Assembly: GCA_026986775.1 (NCBI GenBank)
Contig: JALSNX010000018.1
Span: 46,586-110,585, forward strand
From: Caldifarciminota bacterium
GTDB taxonomy: Bacteria > Hydrothermota > Hydrothermia > UBA1063 > CAJXJZ01
Length of the DNA stretch: 64,000 nt
Reading direction: 5' to 3'
Shown: piece after piece, positions 54,881 through 63,931 of the stretch
Numbering within the stretch: the stretch's first letter is position 1
How the letters are laid out: each line of letters starts with the position of its first letter
Program-made: the position numbers and the translations under genes
The notes under the pieces: generated by a model
What the model was told of the DNA's origin: nothing
Databases searched by the model: none
What the model saw: the letters and a program-made list of their open reading frames with translations, nothing else

Positions 54881-55921
54881 CTAATTACTGGAATTGTTCA
54901 GAGAATCCGGATCAATATACTTTGTAACTCCTATATAGCCCCACATTCTCAGATAATCCTCTGCAATAAAGAATACTGTGTCATTCCTCCTCGGGACAAT
55001 CACAGTTGCCTTTACAAATACGCTGTCGTCCTGAAGATAATCAAAAAATGTATCTGGTATAACAATATCCTTCGTAATAAACGCCTCCTCTCCCTGCGTT
55101 ATTCCATTTGTAAGAGGTGGTATTGGCAGATGGAAGGTATCAAGCAGAGTATAAACCCTCTGGGTGTCTTTGGTAAAAAGCCATGCGCTGGCAATAAGTT
55201 CAACAGGTAGTAAATTCCATACAGAAAGATGTAAGACATATCTGTTCTTGATGTCTTCATCAATGTTCCCATTATCATCCTTTATGTCATCCGGTACTTT
55301 TATTTCTTTCAAAATAGTAACCAGAGTATCACCTAAGAACCTCGCGCTGAATGGCATCTTATAAAATACTTTAACACTGTCAAGAAAACCTCCTCCACTC
55401 ATGGAATCTATTGCCACCTCAACGGTGAATGGTCCAAGAGGGATATTATCCAGTTCATAGGTTAAGGGATAGTTGTAATAATTGCCCGGCATAATTGTGA
55501 TATAATTCGTATCTGCATAGACCCCATCCTCTGTGGTGAAAGTGACCCTCAAATTGCCGCTGGTGGTATCGTCTATGCGACCTGTTATATACACACCATA
55601 GTAGGCTCTGGTAAGTACACTGTTTATATCAGTCTGGGTAGAATCAAGGGACCCGGGCAAATTGTGCTGATACTTTGAACTCACAAAGGGAATTTCCGTG
55701 TTTGGAATAATCTTATTGTAGAACATGGTATCCTCACCATAGAATACCGTATCACCTGATATGAACACATCTTCCCGTTTCTCATCAAGGTCATGCATGG
55801 TAATAGTGGTATCTATGGCAGGAATATTCAGGTTCACCTCCCACCCGGGAATACCCTTTGGGGCCTTAATACATCCTGCCAGGATGCCGAATACCCCTGC
55901 AATTATAAGGATTTTTTTCAT
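54881..55921 (-). CDS. Lipoprotein of the ompA-like operon, unknown function
   Basis: 346 residues, signal peptide ending in lipobox ILAGC (Cys16). The mature protein is beta-rich with many Asp/Thr (DTTITMHDLDEKREDVFISGDTVF...). Ca-like DxD and NxD turns (DIKDDNGNIDEDIKN) are seen. It may be a surface or periplasmic partner of the barrel protein next to it. No family recognised. Confidence 0.65.
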   Translation of the reverse strand: MKKILIIAGVFGILAGCIKAPKGIPGWEVNLNIPAIDTTITMHDLDEKREDVFISGDTVFYGEDTMFYNKIIPNTEIPFVSSKYQHNLPGSLDSTQTDINSVLTRAYYGVYITGRIDDTTSGNLRVTFTTEDGVYADTNYITIMPGNYYNYPLTYELDNIPLGPFTVEVAIDSMSGGGFLDSVKVFYKMPFSARFLGDTLVTILKEIKVPDDIKDDNGNIDEDIKNRYVLHLSVWNLLPVELIASAWLFTKDTQRVYTLLDTFHLPIPPLTNGITQGEEAFITKDIVIPDTFFDYLQDDSVFVKATVIVPRRNDTVFFIAEDYLRMWGYIGVTKYIDPDSLNNSSN

Positions 55922-55943
55922 AGTCTCCTCCTTATTTGTTATT

Positions 55944-55972
55944 ATTATACTTCAAAACTTCAAGAACTCCAA
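55944..55972 (-). promoter_or_regulatory. Promoter of the lipoprotein-ompA operon
   Basis: Minus strand -35 TTGGAG (55972-55967), 17-base spacer, -10 TATAAT (55949-55944), 23 bases before the ATG. Confidence 0.7.
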
Positions 55973-56016
55973 ATTTACGTATTTGCATTTCAGGCTCTTA
56001 TCATTAGAATTTTTCC

Positions 56017-56961
56017 ATGCACAAAGTGGTGCTTTCGTTGGGTACAAATATAGGCAAAAAGCACGAGAACATAAATCGCGCTCTATATCTATTATCTCAC
56101 AGCGGAATAAGAATCCTGAAAGTATCACAAAAGATAACAACTCCTCCCTGGGGCAACTGGAACCAACCGGATTTTTTAAACGTAGTGGTAACAGCAGAGA
56201 CCACTATGAGCCCTGTAAAACTGTTGCGAACAATTAAAGAGATAGAAAGGAATATGGGGAGAACATCAGGTCATATGGAGCCCCGCATTATTGATGTTGA
56301 TATAATACTTTTTGACAATTTAATTGTTAAAACTGATAAACTTAAAATTCCCCATCCATCTTTCAGAGAGCGAAATTTTGTCCTTAAACCACTTTCTGAA
56401 ATTGCACCAGACCTGAAAGACCCTGAAACTGGAAAGACCATCTTACAACTTTATAGAGAACTACTTCTTCTGCCCTTTATGGGGTACATAGATACTCCGA
56501 TTGGACCCTTCTATGTTGCAGAAAAAGATGGACAGGTTCTAAGAACATCCTTTAAAAATATGCGTGGAAGACAGGAATATACACCCTTATTGGACAAACT
56601 GCTAAAACGCCTTGAAGATTATTTTTCTGGGAAAAAAGTAGATTTTACAGAATTCACGCTGAACTTTTCAATGATACCCGATACATACCGCCATATATAC
56701 ACCGTACTCATGAAAATACCATACGGTGCAGTAATATCTTATTCTCAACTGGCAGAACTCTCCGGTATCCGGAAAGGGGCAATGACAGTGGGAAATGCAA
56801 TGAGTAAAAATCCCTTTCCCATTTTAGTGCCATGTCACAGGGTAATAAGAAAAGACGGTAAAATAGGAGGATTTTCCGCTGGAAAAGATAAAAAGATTTT
56901 CCTTCTAAAACTTGAACTAAAGGACAGCTTCTTTAACGTTTTCCCCAAGGGCACCTATTAA
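56017..56961 (+). CDS. FolK-Ogt fusion: HPPK and O6-alkylguanine-DNA methyltransferase
   Basis: 314 residues. Residues 1-150 are 6-hydroxymethyl-7,8-dihydropterin pyrophosphokinase (LSLGTNIGKKHENINRAL, then EPRIIDVDIILFD with the conserved Asp93 and Asp95, then IPHPSFRERNFVL). Residues 155-300 are methylguanine-DNA methyltransferase: a short N-terminal domain, MKIPYGAVISYSQLAELSG, the active-site Cys273 in VPCHRVIRKDGKIGGFSAG. Both catalytic sets look intact. The fusion links folate supply with DNA methyl-adduct repair. Its 3' end overlaps the convergent HD-GYP gene by 45 bases. Confidence 0.92.
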   Translation: MHKVVLSLGTNIGKKHENINRALYLLSHSGIRILKVSQKITTPPWGNWNQPDFLNVVVTAETTMSPVKLLRTIKEIERNMGRTSGHMEPRIIDVDIILFDNLIVKTDKLKIPHPSFRERNFVLKPLSEIAPDLKDPETGKTILQLYRELLLLPFMGYIDTPIGPFYVAEKDGQVLRTSFKNMRGRQEYTPLLDKLLKRLEDYFSGKKVDFTEFTLNFSMIPDTYRHIYTVLMKIPYGAVISYSQLAELSGIRKGAMTVGNAMSKNPFPILVPCHRVIRKDGKIGGFSAGKDKKIFLLKLELKDSFFNVFPKGTY

Positions 56962-58479
56962 TGCTGTAATAACAGTACTGTCAAATTTGGTTCCACTCAT
57001 TCCTTTTAACTCTTTCAGTATTTCGTGCGCACTTTTCGGGCTTTTATAAAATCTATTGCTTGTTGTGGCAGCCTCAAAAATATCAGCCACACCTATAATC
57101 TGTGATACAGGCGGCAAATTCCTTTTCCCATATGGGTAGCCACTTCCATCATTGCGCTCGTGATGTTCTTCCACATATCTTGCATATTCACCAAGTCCAA
57201 TCTTTTCCATTATTTCTCTTCCATATACAGGATGGTACTTTATACACAACCATTCAATTTCATTAAGCCTTGAGGGTTTGTTCAGCACATACCATGGGAC
57301 ATAGAGTTTACCTATATCATGCAAAAGACCGGCCATATACACCTTTTCACCATCAAGTTCAACACCCGTAATTTTGCTGTATTCCCTGGAGATTTTCAGT
57401 GCGAGTTCAGCTACCTTAGTGGAGTGGTCAATACCAAGATACCAGTCCTTTGAAAAAAGTATTCCGAGTATTGTGTTCAGTATCTCCTCACCCTCTCTGG
57501 AGTAAATACTGAATTCTTTTCCACTCCTTTCAAGTAAAAATAAAGCAAAATCTATCGTTTCCTTCGTCATTATCTCGCTACCGCTATTTATAGCTTCCTG
57601 AATAGCTCCTTTCAGATGCCTGATCGTGGATCTGTAATCCTCCATGGACCAGAAGTAAAGGGTATTGAGATATGCTATAACTGAACTGTAGTTCTTAAAC
57701 CATTTTTTATCTTGATGTGCACTCACCACGGCATCCAGAATGCTCTTAGCCTTTTGCGGATTCCTTGCGGTAATAAAATACTGTACCCAAAAAAGGTCAA
57801 CGTGTATGGCAACCTCTTTTGAACTTGCGAATTTTTCCTGTAATTCCCTCAGGATACCATCTGCCATGGCAAGGTAGTATTCACTATCATGCTCATTGTA
57901 CATGGCTAACTTAAACAGAACATCAACCATATTCAAAGACAGGCGCCACTCAAAAGCGCTTTTGTCAGTAAATCCCATTTTGTTTACAAAATCATTCTCA
58001 AGATCTGGTAACATCGTCCTGACCTTCAGGTAGTCAGCAAGGGCCAGTTCATATTCATGAAGATGCACGTGTTCAACATAAGCCTTTTTATAAAACAGAA
58101 CAGGATAATACTTTGTTCTTTTAACCTCACCTATCATATTGAGCAACTCTGTATATATCTCGGGTATAAAAACTGCCGCGAATAACACACTGAATCCTCT
58201 ATTCAGGAGTCCATAGTACTCCTTTAACCTATCCTCTTTGAGGTAAACCTTGGCTTCATCAAATAAAACCTGTGCAGCCTCCACATAGTTACCATTGGAC
58301 GTAAGTGCTCTCACTATTTCGTGTACGATGGGGATGGGCTCTCTATCTATATTCCTTGAATATTCAAGAAACGCATCAAGCCTCTGTGCATACTCCTCAA
58401 GTATTTCCTGCGGCTGTGTGGCCACTTTACCTGCACGACGCAGGAAATTCAAAAAATTCATGTATAGTTCTTTACTCAT
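56917..58479 (-). CDS. HD-GYP domain protein with TPR-like N-terminus
   Basis: 520 residues. The first 330 are all-helical with repeat-like AxxxY/L spacing (YVEAAQVLFDEAKVYLKEDRLKEYYGLL), a TPR/solenoid sensor. The C-terminal HD-GYP phosphodiesterase domain has LLHDIGKLYVP with the HD pair, then HHERNDGSGYPYG. Such domains degrade cyclic di-GMP. No receiver, PAS or membrane segment is present, so input probably comes through the repeats. The stop falls inside the FolK-Ogt gene. Confidence 0.9.
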   Translation of the reverse strand: MSKELYMNFLNFLRRAGKVATQPQEILEEYAQRLDAFLEYSRNIDREPIPIVHEIVRALTSNGNYVEAAQVLFDEAKVYLKEDRLKEYYGLLNRGFSVLFAAVFIPEIYTELLNMIGEVKRTKYYPVLFYKKAYVEHVHLHEYELALADYLKVRTMLPDLENDFVNKMGFTDKSAFEWRLSLNMVDVLFKLAMYNEHDSEYYLAMADGILRELQEKFASSKEVAIHVDLFWVQYFITARNPQKAKSILDAVVSAHQDKKWFKNYSSVIAYLNTLYFWSMEDYRSTIRHLKGAIQEAINSGSEIMTKETIDFALFLLERSGKEFSIYSREGEEILNTILGILFSKDWYLGIDHSTKVAELALKISREYSKITGVELDGEKVYMAGLLHDIGKLYVPWYVLNKPSRLNEIEWLCIKYHPVYGREIMEKIGLGEYARYVEEHHERNDGSGYPYGKRNLPPVSQIIGVADIFEAATTSNRFYKSPKSAHEILKELKGMSGTKFDSTVITALIGALGENVKEAVL

Positions 58480-59836
58480 CTGGCAACCTGAACTTTATCT
58501 CATTCTCCTCAAATCTTTTCCATAACCTTGCGGCAACCTCCCTTGCACGGATACTGATTTCCGCCTCGTCTACTGCAACAAACCTGCCATTTTCTATTAT
58601 GGGGACACCATTTACCATAACAAAATCCGCTTCCCTTTCGGCAAACCCAAAGAAAACATGCGCAAACAGGTTATCATCATTTAAAGGCGTGAAAGGTGCG
58701 TATCTAAAACCAGCAATATCTGCCACATAACCCTCAGCAATCTTTCCAAACTTTTCATCAAAAAATCTTGCGGCAAGTTCATAGTTATTATGGAATAAAG
58801 ATTTATAGAATATACTCCATCCGTCATATCCCCTTGCTGTTGCATTTAAAACAGCACTTCTGGCCTGCGACAGAACTGAATGGGAAAATCCGTCAGTCCC
58901 GAGAAGAACTCTTACATTCTTCCTTACCAGATCAGATACTTTAAAATATCCCACAGCATTGTTCATATTGGATTCGGGATTATGAAGCACATAAGCATTA
59001 TGTTTTCTTATTAGCTCTATATCATCTTCATCAACCCAGATAACATGTGCTAAAAGCCCACCATCAAGTATGGCATAATCCCTCAATCTCTGTAATGGGG
59101 TCTTGCCAAACACACTCAAATTGTAATCCCTGTCAAATCTATCTTCCGCCACATGAACATGCACGGGGCGCTTTGTTTTACTCACTACAGAGCTCAGAGC
59201 CTCCATGGTTTTATTTCCAACAGTAAAAGCAGCATGCATTCCAACAGCACCTTTTATTAAGCTTTCTTCTTCTGACTTAATAAATCTGAGATTTTCCTCT
59301 ATGGACCTGTGCGCATTTTCAGAGCCAAGTCTATCAGAAACCTCAAAGCACACAACTGAACGAATACCCACAAGTGTGAAGGCCTTTTTAAGTACCGAGA
59401 GGCTCCCTTCAATGAAGGAAAAACTCGCATGATGGTCAAAAATCAGGGTAACACCTTTTTTAAGTGACTCCATTGCACCAAGGAGGGCGGAATAATAAAC
59501 TGATTCTTCATCCAACGACGCATCCCATCGCCACCAGAAATAGGAAAGATTCTCATAAAAGTTTCTCAATTTTCTGCTAAACGGTACACCCCGGGCAAGG
59601 GCACTGTATGTATGATGATGAGCATTTATCAATCCTGGAAGGAAAAGATAACCATCAACGTCAATTTCTCTCTCTACAGGAACATCTCTGAAGGTGATTT
59701 TACCTTTATATACTGTAAAATCCCCCTTCCTTACCCTTTCTCCATCATAAAATAGAGCTCTTCTGAACCTTATGCCTCCCACGCTTAAATTATAAGACAG
59801 AAATTCAGATTTGTAAAGCCATAGATACAGAAGCAC
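58472..59836 (-). CDS. SsnA/guanine-deaminase-like amidohydrolase
   Basis: 454 residues with a GTG start; a GTG at 59782 is the shorter alternative, and no ribosome site decides between them. The metal ligands of the TrzA/SsnA-type deaminases are visible: NAHHHTYSALARG, GMHAAFTVG and VHVAED (His), NPESNMNN and TDGFSHS (Asp). SsnA proteins are putative aminohydrolases. It overlaps the HD-GYP gene by eight bases. The substrate is unknown. Confidence 0.8.
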   Translation of the reverse strand: MLLYLWLYKSEFLSYNLSVGGIRFRRALFYDGERVRKGDFTVYKGKITFRDVPVEREIDVDGYLFLPGLINAHHHTYSALARGVPFSRKLRNFYENLSYFWWRWDASLDEESVYYSALLGAMESLKKGVTLIFDHHASFSFIEGSLSVLKKAFTLVGIRSVVCFEVSDRLGSENAHRSIEENLRFIKSEEESLIKGAVGMHAAFTVGNKTMEALSSVVSKTKRPVHVHVAEDRFDRDYNLSVFGKTPLQRLRDYAILDGGLLAHVIWVDEDDIELIRKHNAYVLHNPESNMNNAVGYFKVSDLVRKNVRVLLGTDGFSHSVLSQARSAVLNATARGYDGWSIFYKSLFHNNYELAARFFDEKFGKIAEGYVADIAGFRYAPFTPLNDDNLFAHVFFGFAEREADFVMVNGVPIIENGRFVAVDEAEISIRAREVAARLWKRFEENEIKFRLPDE

Positions 59837-59904
59837 AACAAATTTTGTGTTAAATAAGGAAAGATATCAGTTTTCAGGGGAATTTTGTGTTCAGTATTTC
59901 GACA

Positions 59905-60939
59905 CTAAATTCTGTAATACACGTCAAAAGCTTCGTTAAGCACTTCTTTAGAGTTTTTAATATCAAGTATGGTAAACCGTCCTTTTCTTGTGGCCGGGGC
60001 AAGTTTAACAGCCTCCATAAAGGTTTCCCTGTCCACTCCTATTTCCATAGGACTAAGAGGAAAACCAATTTTCTTATAAAATTCTATAATTTTTCCTGTA
60101 TCCTTTCCCCTCAAAGCCTGGGTAAATATTGTTGCTACCCCCACCTGAATGCCATGTGGATTCTTTCTTCCCAGTATAATATCAAGTGCATGGCTTATCA
60201 GATGTTCAGCACCACTTGCAGGTCTTGAGTTGCCTGCAATAATCATTGAAAGACCACTTGCAGCAAGCCCCTCTGCAAGGTCTTTTAGAAAATTCCTTGA
60301 AAAAGGTTCATATTCCGAAAAAATAATATTACGGGCACCCGTTTTAGATAGCATATAGGCAAAATAGTCTATCTTTTCTCCCTTATATTTTGCAGCCAGC
60401 TTCCAGTCCTCAAGAGCGGATAGATTGGATATAAGGTCACCACACCCGGCAAGTTTCAGTATCTTTGGGGCCTTCTCAATGATCCCTATATCAACAACGA
60501 CACCATTGGGAGCTATGGCACCAACGCTTCTCACCTCACCATCAAAATCTATAACTGCAACAGGAGAAATAATCCCATCATGTGACAAAGACGTGGGAAC
60601 AAGAACAAAAGGAATATATGTTCGCGAAGATGCCAGTTTAACAGTATCCAGAATTCTTCCACCTCCTATACCCAGCACTAAATCTGGCGCTTCTTTTTTA
60701 ATTTTTGCCTCTACGTTTCTGACATCAACGATAGTCCCACCTTTAATAAACATGTAACAACAGGTATTAAGAGCCTTAACAAGATATTCTCCATAACTCT
60801 TTGCCCCTTCAGCATCAGAAACAATAAGAATCCTTTGAGTATCAGGAAAACTTTCAAAAAGAGCTTTTTGAACTGAACCTATAAGGTCATCGGTTATTTC
60901 AAAAACAATGGGGAACGGAATCAGTCGTTGAATTTCCAT
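59905..60939 (-). CDS. sn-Glycerol-1-phosphate dehydrogenase, AraM/EgsA type
   Basis: 344 residues. A Rossmann NAD(P) region with IGGGRILDTVK, the PTSLSHDGIISPVAVI segment, zinc-site histidines in SRPASGAEHLISHALD and NPHGIQVGVAT mark a glycerol-1-phosphate dehydrogenase rather than glycerol dehydrogenase. It forms sn-glycerol-1-phosphate from DHAP, the backbone of archaeal lipids, and in some bacteria feeds cell-surface polymers. Overlaps the nucleotidyltransferase gene by 19 bases, which suggests the product is nucleotide-activated. Confidence 0.88.
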   Translation of the reverse strand: MEIQRLIPFPIVFEITDDLIGSVQKALFESFPDTQRILIVSDAEGAKSYGEYLVKALNTCCYMFIKGGTIVDVRNVEAKIKKEAPDLVLGIGGGRILDTVKLASSRTYIPFVLVPTSLSHDGIISPVAVIDFDGEVRSVGAIAPNGVVVDIGIIEKAPKILKLAGCGDLISNLSALEDWKLAAKYKGEKIDYFAYMLSKTGARNIIFSEYEPFSRNFLKDLAEGLAASGLSMIIAGNSRPASGAEHLISHALDIILGRKNPHGIQVGVATIFTQALRGKDTGKIIEFYKKIGFPLSPMEIGVDRETFMEAVKLAPATRKGRFTILDIKNSKEVLNEAFDVYYRI

Positions 60940-61631
60940 ACGATTTCCCTTGCTTTTTTATAGTCAGACTCATTATCTACTTCTACCCAGAGAAGACCAT
61001 CTGTGAAAAGGGGTATAAACCTGACTCTATCGCTTATACGCGAATAAGCATTTTCATACCACATATGACCGTTATTTTCTTTAAGCATCTTCTCTATCTT
61101 AGCAAACAAAACATCTGCATCACTCTGAGTAAACCGTGAAAGACCAATATATTCACCATGTGCGTCTTCAGGAGGAATATCTTTGCCAAATCGGATGATC
61201 CTATCATCCCTGATTATAACCTTCATTTCCTCAATTCCAAGAATTTTAACGTTGTCCACCACACAATAAGTTCCCTTATCCACAGTAAGCAGTTTTTTCA
61301 AAATGAGCGGATGAAAAACGGTATCACCATTTAACAAAATAAAATCATCTTTTACAAAATCCCGCATAATAAAAACCGAGTAAATATTGTTCATATCTTC
61401 AAAGTGAGGATTATAAATCTCAGTTAAATCAGGGTGCTTCTCTCTAATTGTCTGTGCAAGATAACCTGTAACAACGTATATATCAGCGCTTTCATCAAAT
61501 TCTCTTATGACCCTCTTTTGAAAACCCAGTATATCCTCATTTCTCCTTAGTTCAAGCAAGGCCTTGGGTTTATCAAGTGTCAAATTTTTGAGCCTTGTTC
61601 CTTTTCCTGCTGCAAGTATGAAGTATTGCAT
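60921..61631 (-). CDS. NTP-transferase, phosphocholine/glycerol-phosphate cytidylyltransferase-like
   Basis: 236 residues. ILAAGKGTRLKNLTLDKPKALLEL is the sugar-nucleotidyltransferase P-loop. LLNGDTVFHPLILKKLL holds the metal-binding Asp. The short form without a beta-helix tail is like cytidylyltransferases acting on choline-phosphate, inositol-phosphate or glycerol-phosphate. Next to glycerol-1-phosphate dehydrogenase, activation of glycerol-1-phosphate as a CDP derivative is the natural guess. Confidence 0.82.
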   Translation of the reverse strand: MQYFILAAGKGTRLKNLTLDKPKALLELRRNEDILGFQKRVIREFDESADIYVVTGYLAQTIREKHPDLTEIYNPHFEDMNNIYSVFIMRDFVKDDFILLNGDTVFHPLILKKLLTVDKGTYCVVDNVKILGIEEMKVIIRDDRIIRFGKDIPPEDAHGEYIGLSRFTQSDADVLFAKIEKMLKENNGHMWYENAYSRISDRVRFIPLFTDGLLWVEVDNESDYKKAREIVWKFND

Positions 61632-61687
61632 TGCATTTATGTTATCCTTTTATAAACGTATAATCAAGCAACTAAAACGTAAAACTA

Positions 61688-61716
61688 TTGACATTTCGTT
61701 TGTGCAGTTATATAAT
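61688..61716 (+). promoter_or_regulatory. Promoter for the TonB-C and MBL genes
   Basis: -35 TTGACA (61688-61693), 17-base spacer, -10 TATAAT (61711-61716); GGAGG then ATG at 61742. Confidence 0.85.
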
Positions 61717-61741
61717 TTAAAAAATAAAAGGAGGAATCAGT

Positions 61742-62119
61742 ATGTACAGGTATATAATTGCACTAAGTGTGATGATTTTATTCACGAGTAGTTCTCCCCT
61801 TCTCGCCATGCAACAGAAGATAGATAACCACGTTTTAAAGTACACCGAAGTTGATAGAGCGCCAATACTCCTGACAGAAATTTCTCCGAATTATCCCGAA
61901 GAAGCCCTCAAAAATCACATGGAAGGTAGCGTTGTACTGAGGCTTACAGTAGGAACCGATGGCCACGTACATGATATAAAAGTGATAAAAAGCACTGACA
62001 AAATCTTTGAGAAACCGGCAATAGATGCAGCAAAAAACCTCCTGTTCAAACCGGGGCAGAAAGATGGAAAAAATGTAACCGTATCCATTGTAATGCCGAT
62101 AATGTTTAAAATTCGGTAA
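61742..62119 (+). CDS. Periplasmic TonB C-terminal-domain protein
   Basis: 125 residues: signal peptide (cleavage near PLLA-MQQ, about residue 22), then a full TonB C-terminal domain, ISPNYPEEALKNHMEGSVVLRLTVGTDGHVHDIKVI...DAAKNLLFKPGQKDGK. Unlike true TonB there is no membrane anchor or proline-rich spacer, so it cannot itself couple energy. Such free domains probably bind TonB-dependent or outer-membrane partners. Strong promoter and GGAGG site. Confidence 0.85.
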   Translation: MYRYIIALSVMILFTSSSPLLAMQQKIDNHVLKYTEVDRAPILLTEISPNYPEEALKNHMEGSVVLRLTVGTDGHVHDIKVIKSTDKIFEKPAIDAAKNLLFKPGQKDGKNVTVSIVMPIMFKIR

Positions 62120-62139
62120 CGTCAACTACTTAAAGTTTA

Positions 62140-62898
62140 ATGCACGAACACATTTTCTTTCTGGGTACAGGATCTGGTTTTTCATCTCTACCCAATACGA
62201 GCCTGCTTTTAAACTACAAAAACAGCCGTGTACTTATAGACTTTGGATTTACAGGCCTCAAGCAATTACGAACATACAGAGTTAGCCCTGATACTATAGA
62301 CGCTCTGATCATTACTCATATGCATTCTGATCACATAGGTGGAATAGAGATGCTGGCCTATATACTGAAATTCCAGTATAACCGAAAGCTCCTTTTGATG
62401 TTTCCCCATTTTGAATTCAAATTCATGCTCTGGGATGCGCTAAAAAACAGCATGAAATACAGTGCTCATGGTGTTATGGGAATGCATGATTATTTTGATA
62501 CAATGATTGCTTATAAAACAGGCAAGGTTACTTTTCTGAAGTTTAAATCCCACAGTTTCACATTCATAAAGACAAAGCATATACCCGGAATGCTCAGTTT
62601 CGGCGTGCTCTTCAGTATGAACGGAAAGCGAGTATTTTATACCTCTGACATGGTATTCGATCCCGAACTTCTCTTATTTGTGAATAAAAAATATACTCCA
62701 TCTTTAATCATTCACGACTGTAAAACGGATTCTGTAGAGGAAGGAGTGCATGCCACTTATAAACAACTTGCATCCTTACCACAAAAATTGAAACGAAAAA
62801 TACTTCTTATACACTATGATGACAACTTTAATGAGTTTGCACCTGAAAAGGATGGTTTTATTGGATTTGCCCGAACTGGAGGGTATATAGTTCCGTAA
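62140..62898 (+). CDS. Metallo-beta-lactamase-fold hydrolase, RNase Z/PhnP-like
   Basis: 252 residues. GTGSGFSS start, metal motif HMHSDHIGG, TKHIPG and TSDMVFD with later histidines. The pattern is of the RNase Z/phosphodiesterase branch of MBL hydrolases, with an unusual divergence at positions 85-120. Substrate unknown (tRNA 3' end or a cyclic phosphate ester). Begins 20 bases after the TonB-C gene. Confidence 0.85.
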   Translation: MHEHIFFLGTGSGFSSLPNTSLLLNYKNSRVLIDFGFTGLKQLRTYRVSPDTIDALIITHMHSDHIGGIEMLAYILKFQYNRKLLLMFPHFEFKFMLWDALKNSMKYSAHGVMGMHDYFDTMIAYKTGKVTFLKFKSHSFTFIKTKHIPGMLSFGVLFSMNGKRVFYTSDMVFDPELLLFVNKKYTPSLIIHDCKTDSVEEGVHATYKQLASLPQKLKRKILLIHYDDNFNEFAPEKDGFIGFARTGGYIVP

Positions 62899-62953
62899 AC
62901 GTCATAGTGGAAACAGATTGGATGAACATGCTAACTGAAAATCAAATACTAAA

Positions 62954-62979
62954 AGAGTCCTGAATATATTCAGGACTCT
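62954..62979 (-). terminator. Terminator of the enoyl-ACP-reductase-like gene
   Basis: 26-base perfect palindrome centred on AATATATT with AGAGTCCTG arms, followed on the minus strand by TTTT. It lies just past the stop at 63005; it may also stop the MBL transcript. Confidence 0.82.
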
Positions 62980-63004
62980 CTGAAACTTCGTGGTTTTACT
63001 TTTA

Positions 63005-63799
63005 TCATGCGGTTATATCCTCACCCCCATCAACATTTATAACATTGCCTGTAAGCCAGTATAATCTCCTGTCTATTAAGGCAGAAATGGCATTTGCCAC
63101 ATCCTCAGGGGTAGTAAGACGACCACTTGGGTTCTTCTTCAGTGCTCCCTCTATGAGAGCATCATTACCCGGTATTTTTCTTAAAGCAGGAGTATCAGTG
63201 ACACCGGCCTTTATGGAGTTTGCAGTTACTTTATAAGGAGCCAGCTCAAGAGCAAGCTGCCTAATGTGAGACTCAAGAGCAGCTTTCGCTGCAGACACAA
63301 CACCATAATATGGTATAACCCTCTGGTCACCGGAACTTGTCATGGCAAAAATACGTGCATTCTCCATAAACAGACCCCGCTTAAACACTCCCTGTGTCCA
63401 GTAAACAAGAGTATGGGCCATAACATCAAGCGTCATGTCCATCTGTTTCTTGTTAACCATGTCCTTTTCATCCTCCGCAATAAAGAGTTTTAGCGTTCCA
63501 AAGGCAAGTGAATGCATAAGAACCCTGATTTTATTCTCTTCATCATCCTTATAAAACATCTCTTTCACCTCATCAAGAACCTTATTCATTGCATCATGGT
63601 CAGCAGCATTTATATTATAATAAAGAGCCTTCACGCCTTTAGCCCTGATTTCGGATACAAGTTTTTCCACATCTTTCATTGCGCTTTTTCTGTCAAAATG
63701 AATACCGATTATATTTATACCTTCTTCAGCAAGTTTTAGCGCTGTTGCTCTTCCAAAACCACTTGATGCTCCAAGGATTAAAGCCCATTCCTTCATCAT
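63005..63799 (-). CDS. FabL-like SDR (enoyl-ACP reductase III)
   Basis: 264 residues. N-terminal GASSGFGRATAL binds NAD(P), and the active-site motif is Y-x6-K (YGVVSAAK), which separates FabI/FabL enoyl reductases from ordinary Y-x3-K dehydrogenases. LAFG and NVDGGED are as in FabL. It would reduce enoyl-ACP in fatty acid synthesis. Two ATGs are adjacent (63799 and 63796) after GGAAGG. Confidence 0.85.
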   Translation of the reverse strand: MMKEWALILGASSGFGRATALKLAEEGINIIGIHFDRKSAMKDVEKLVSEIRAKGVKALYYNINAADHDAMNKVLDEVKEMFYKDDEENKIRVLMHSLAFGTLKLFIAEDEKDMVNKKQMDMTLDVMAHTLVYWTQGVFKRGLFMENARIFAMTSSGDQRVIPYYGVVSAAKAALESHIRQLALELAPYKVTANSIKAGVTDTPALRKIPGNDALIEGALKKNPSGRLTTPEDVANAISALIDRRLYWLTGNVINVDGGEDITA

Positions 63800-63931
63800 C
63801 CTTCCTCCTTCTGTATTTTTTATATAGTATAGAGATATTCAGGTATGTGCAAAAACTGGCCTTTAAACGGCAATCCTATTGCCTCACGAAAGAATCCACA
63901 TGAAAAAGTGGTGTATAGTTCAAGAAAGAAT

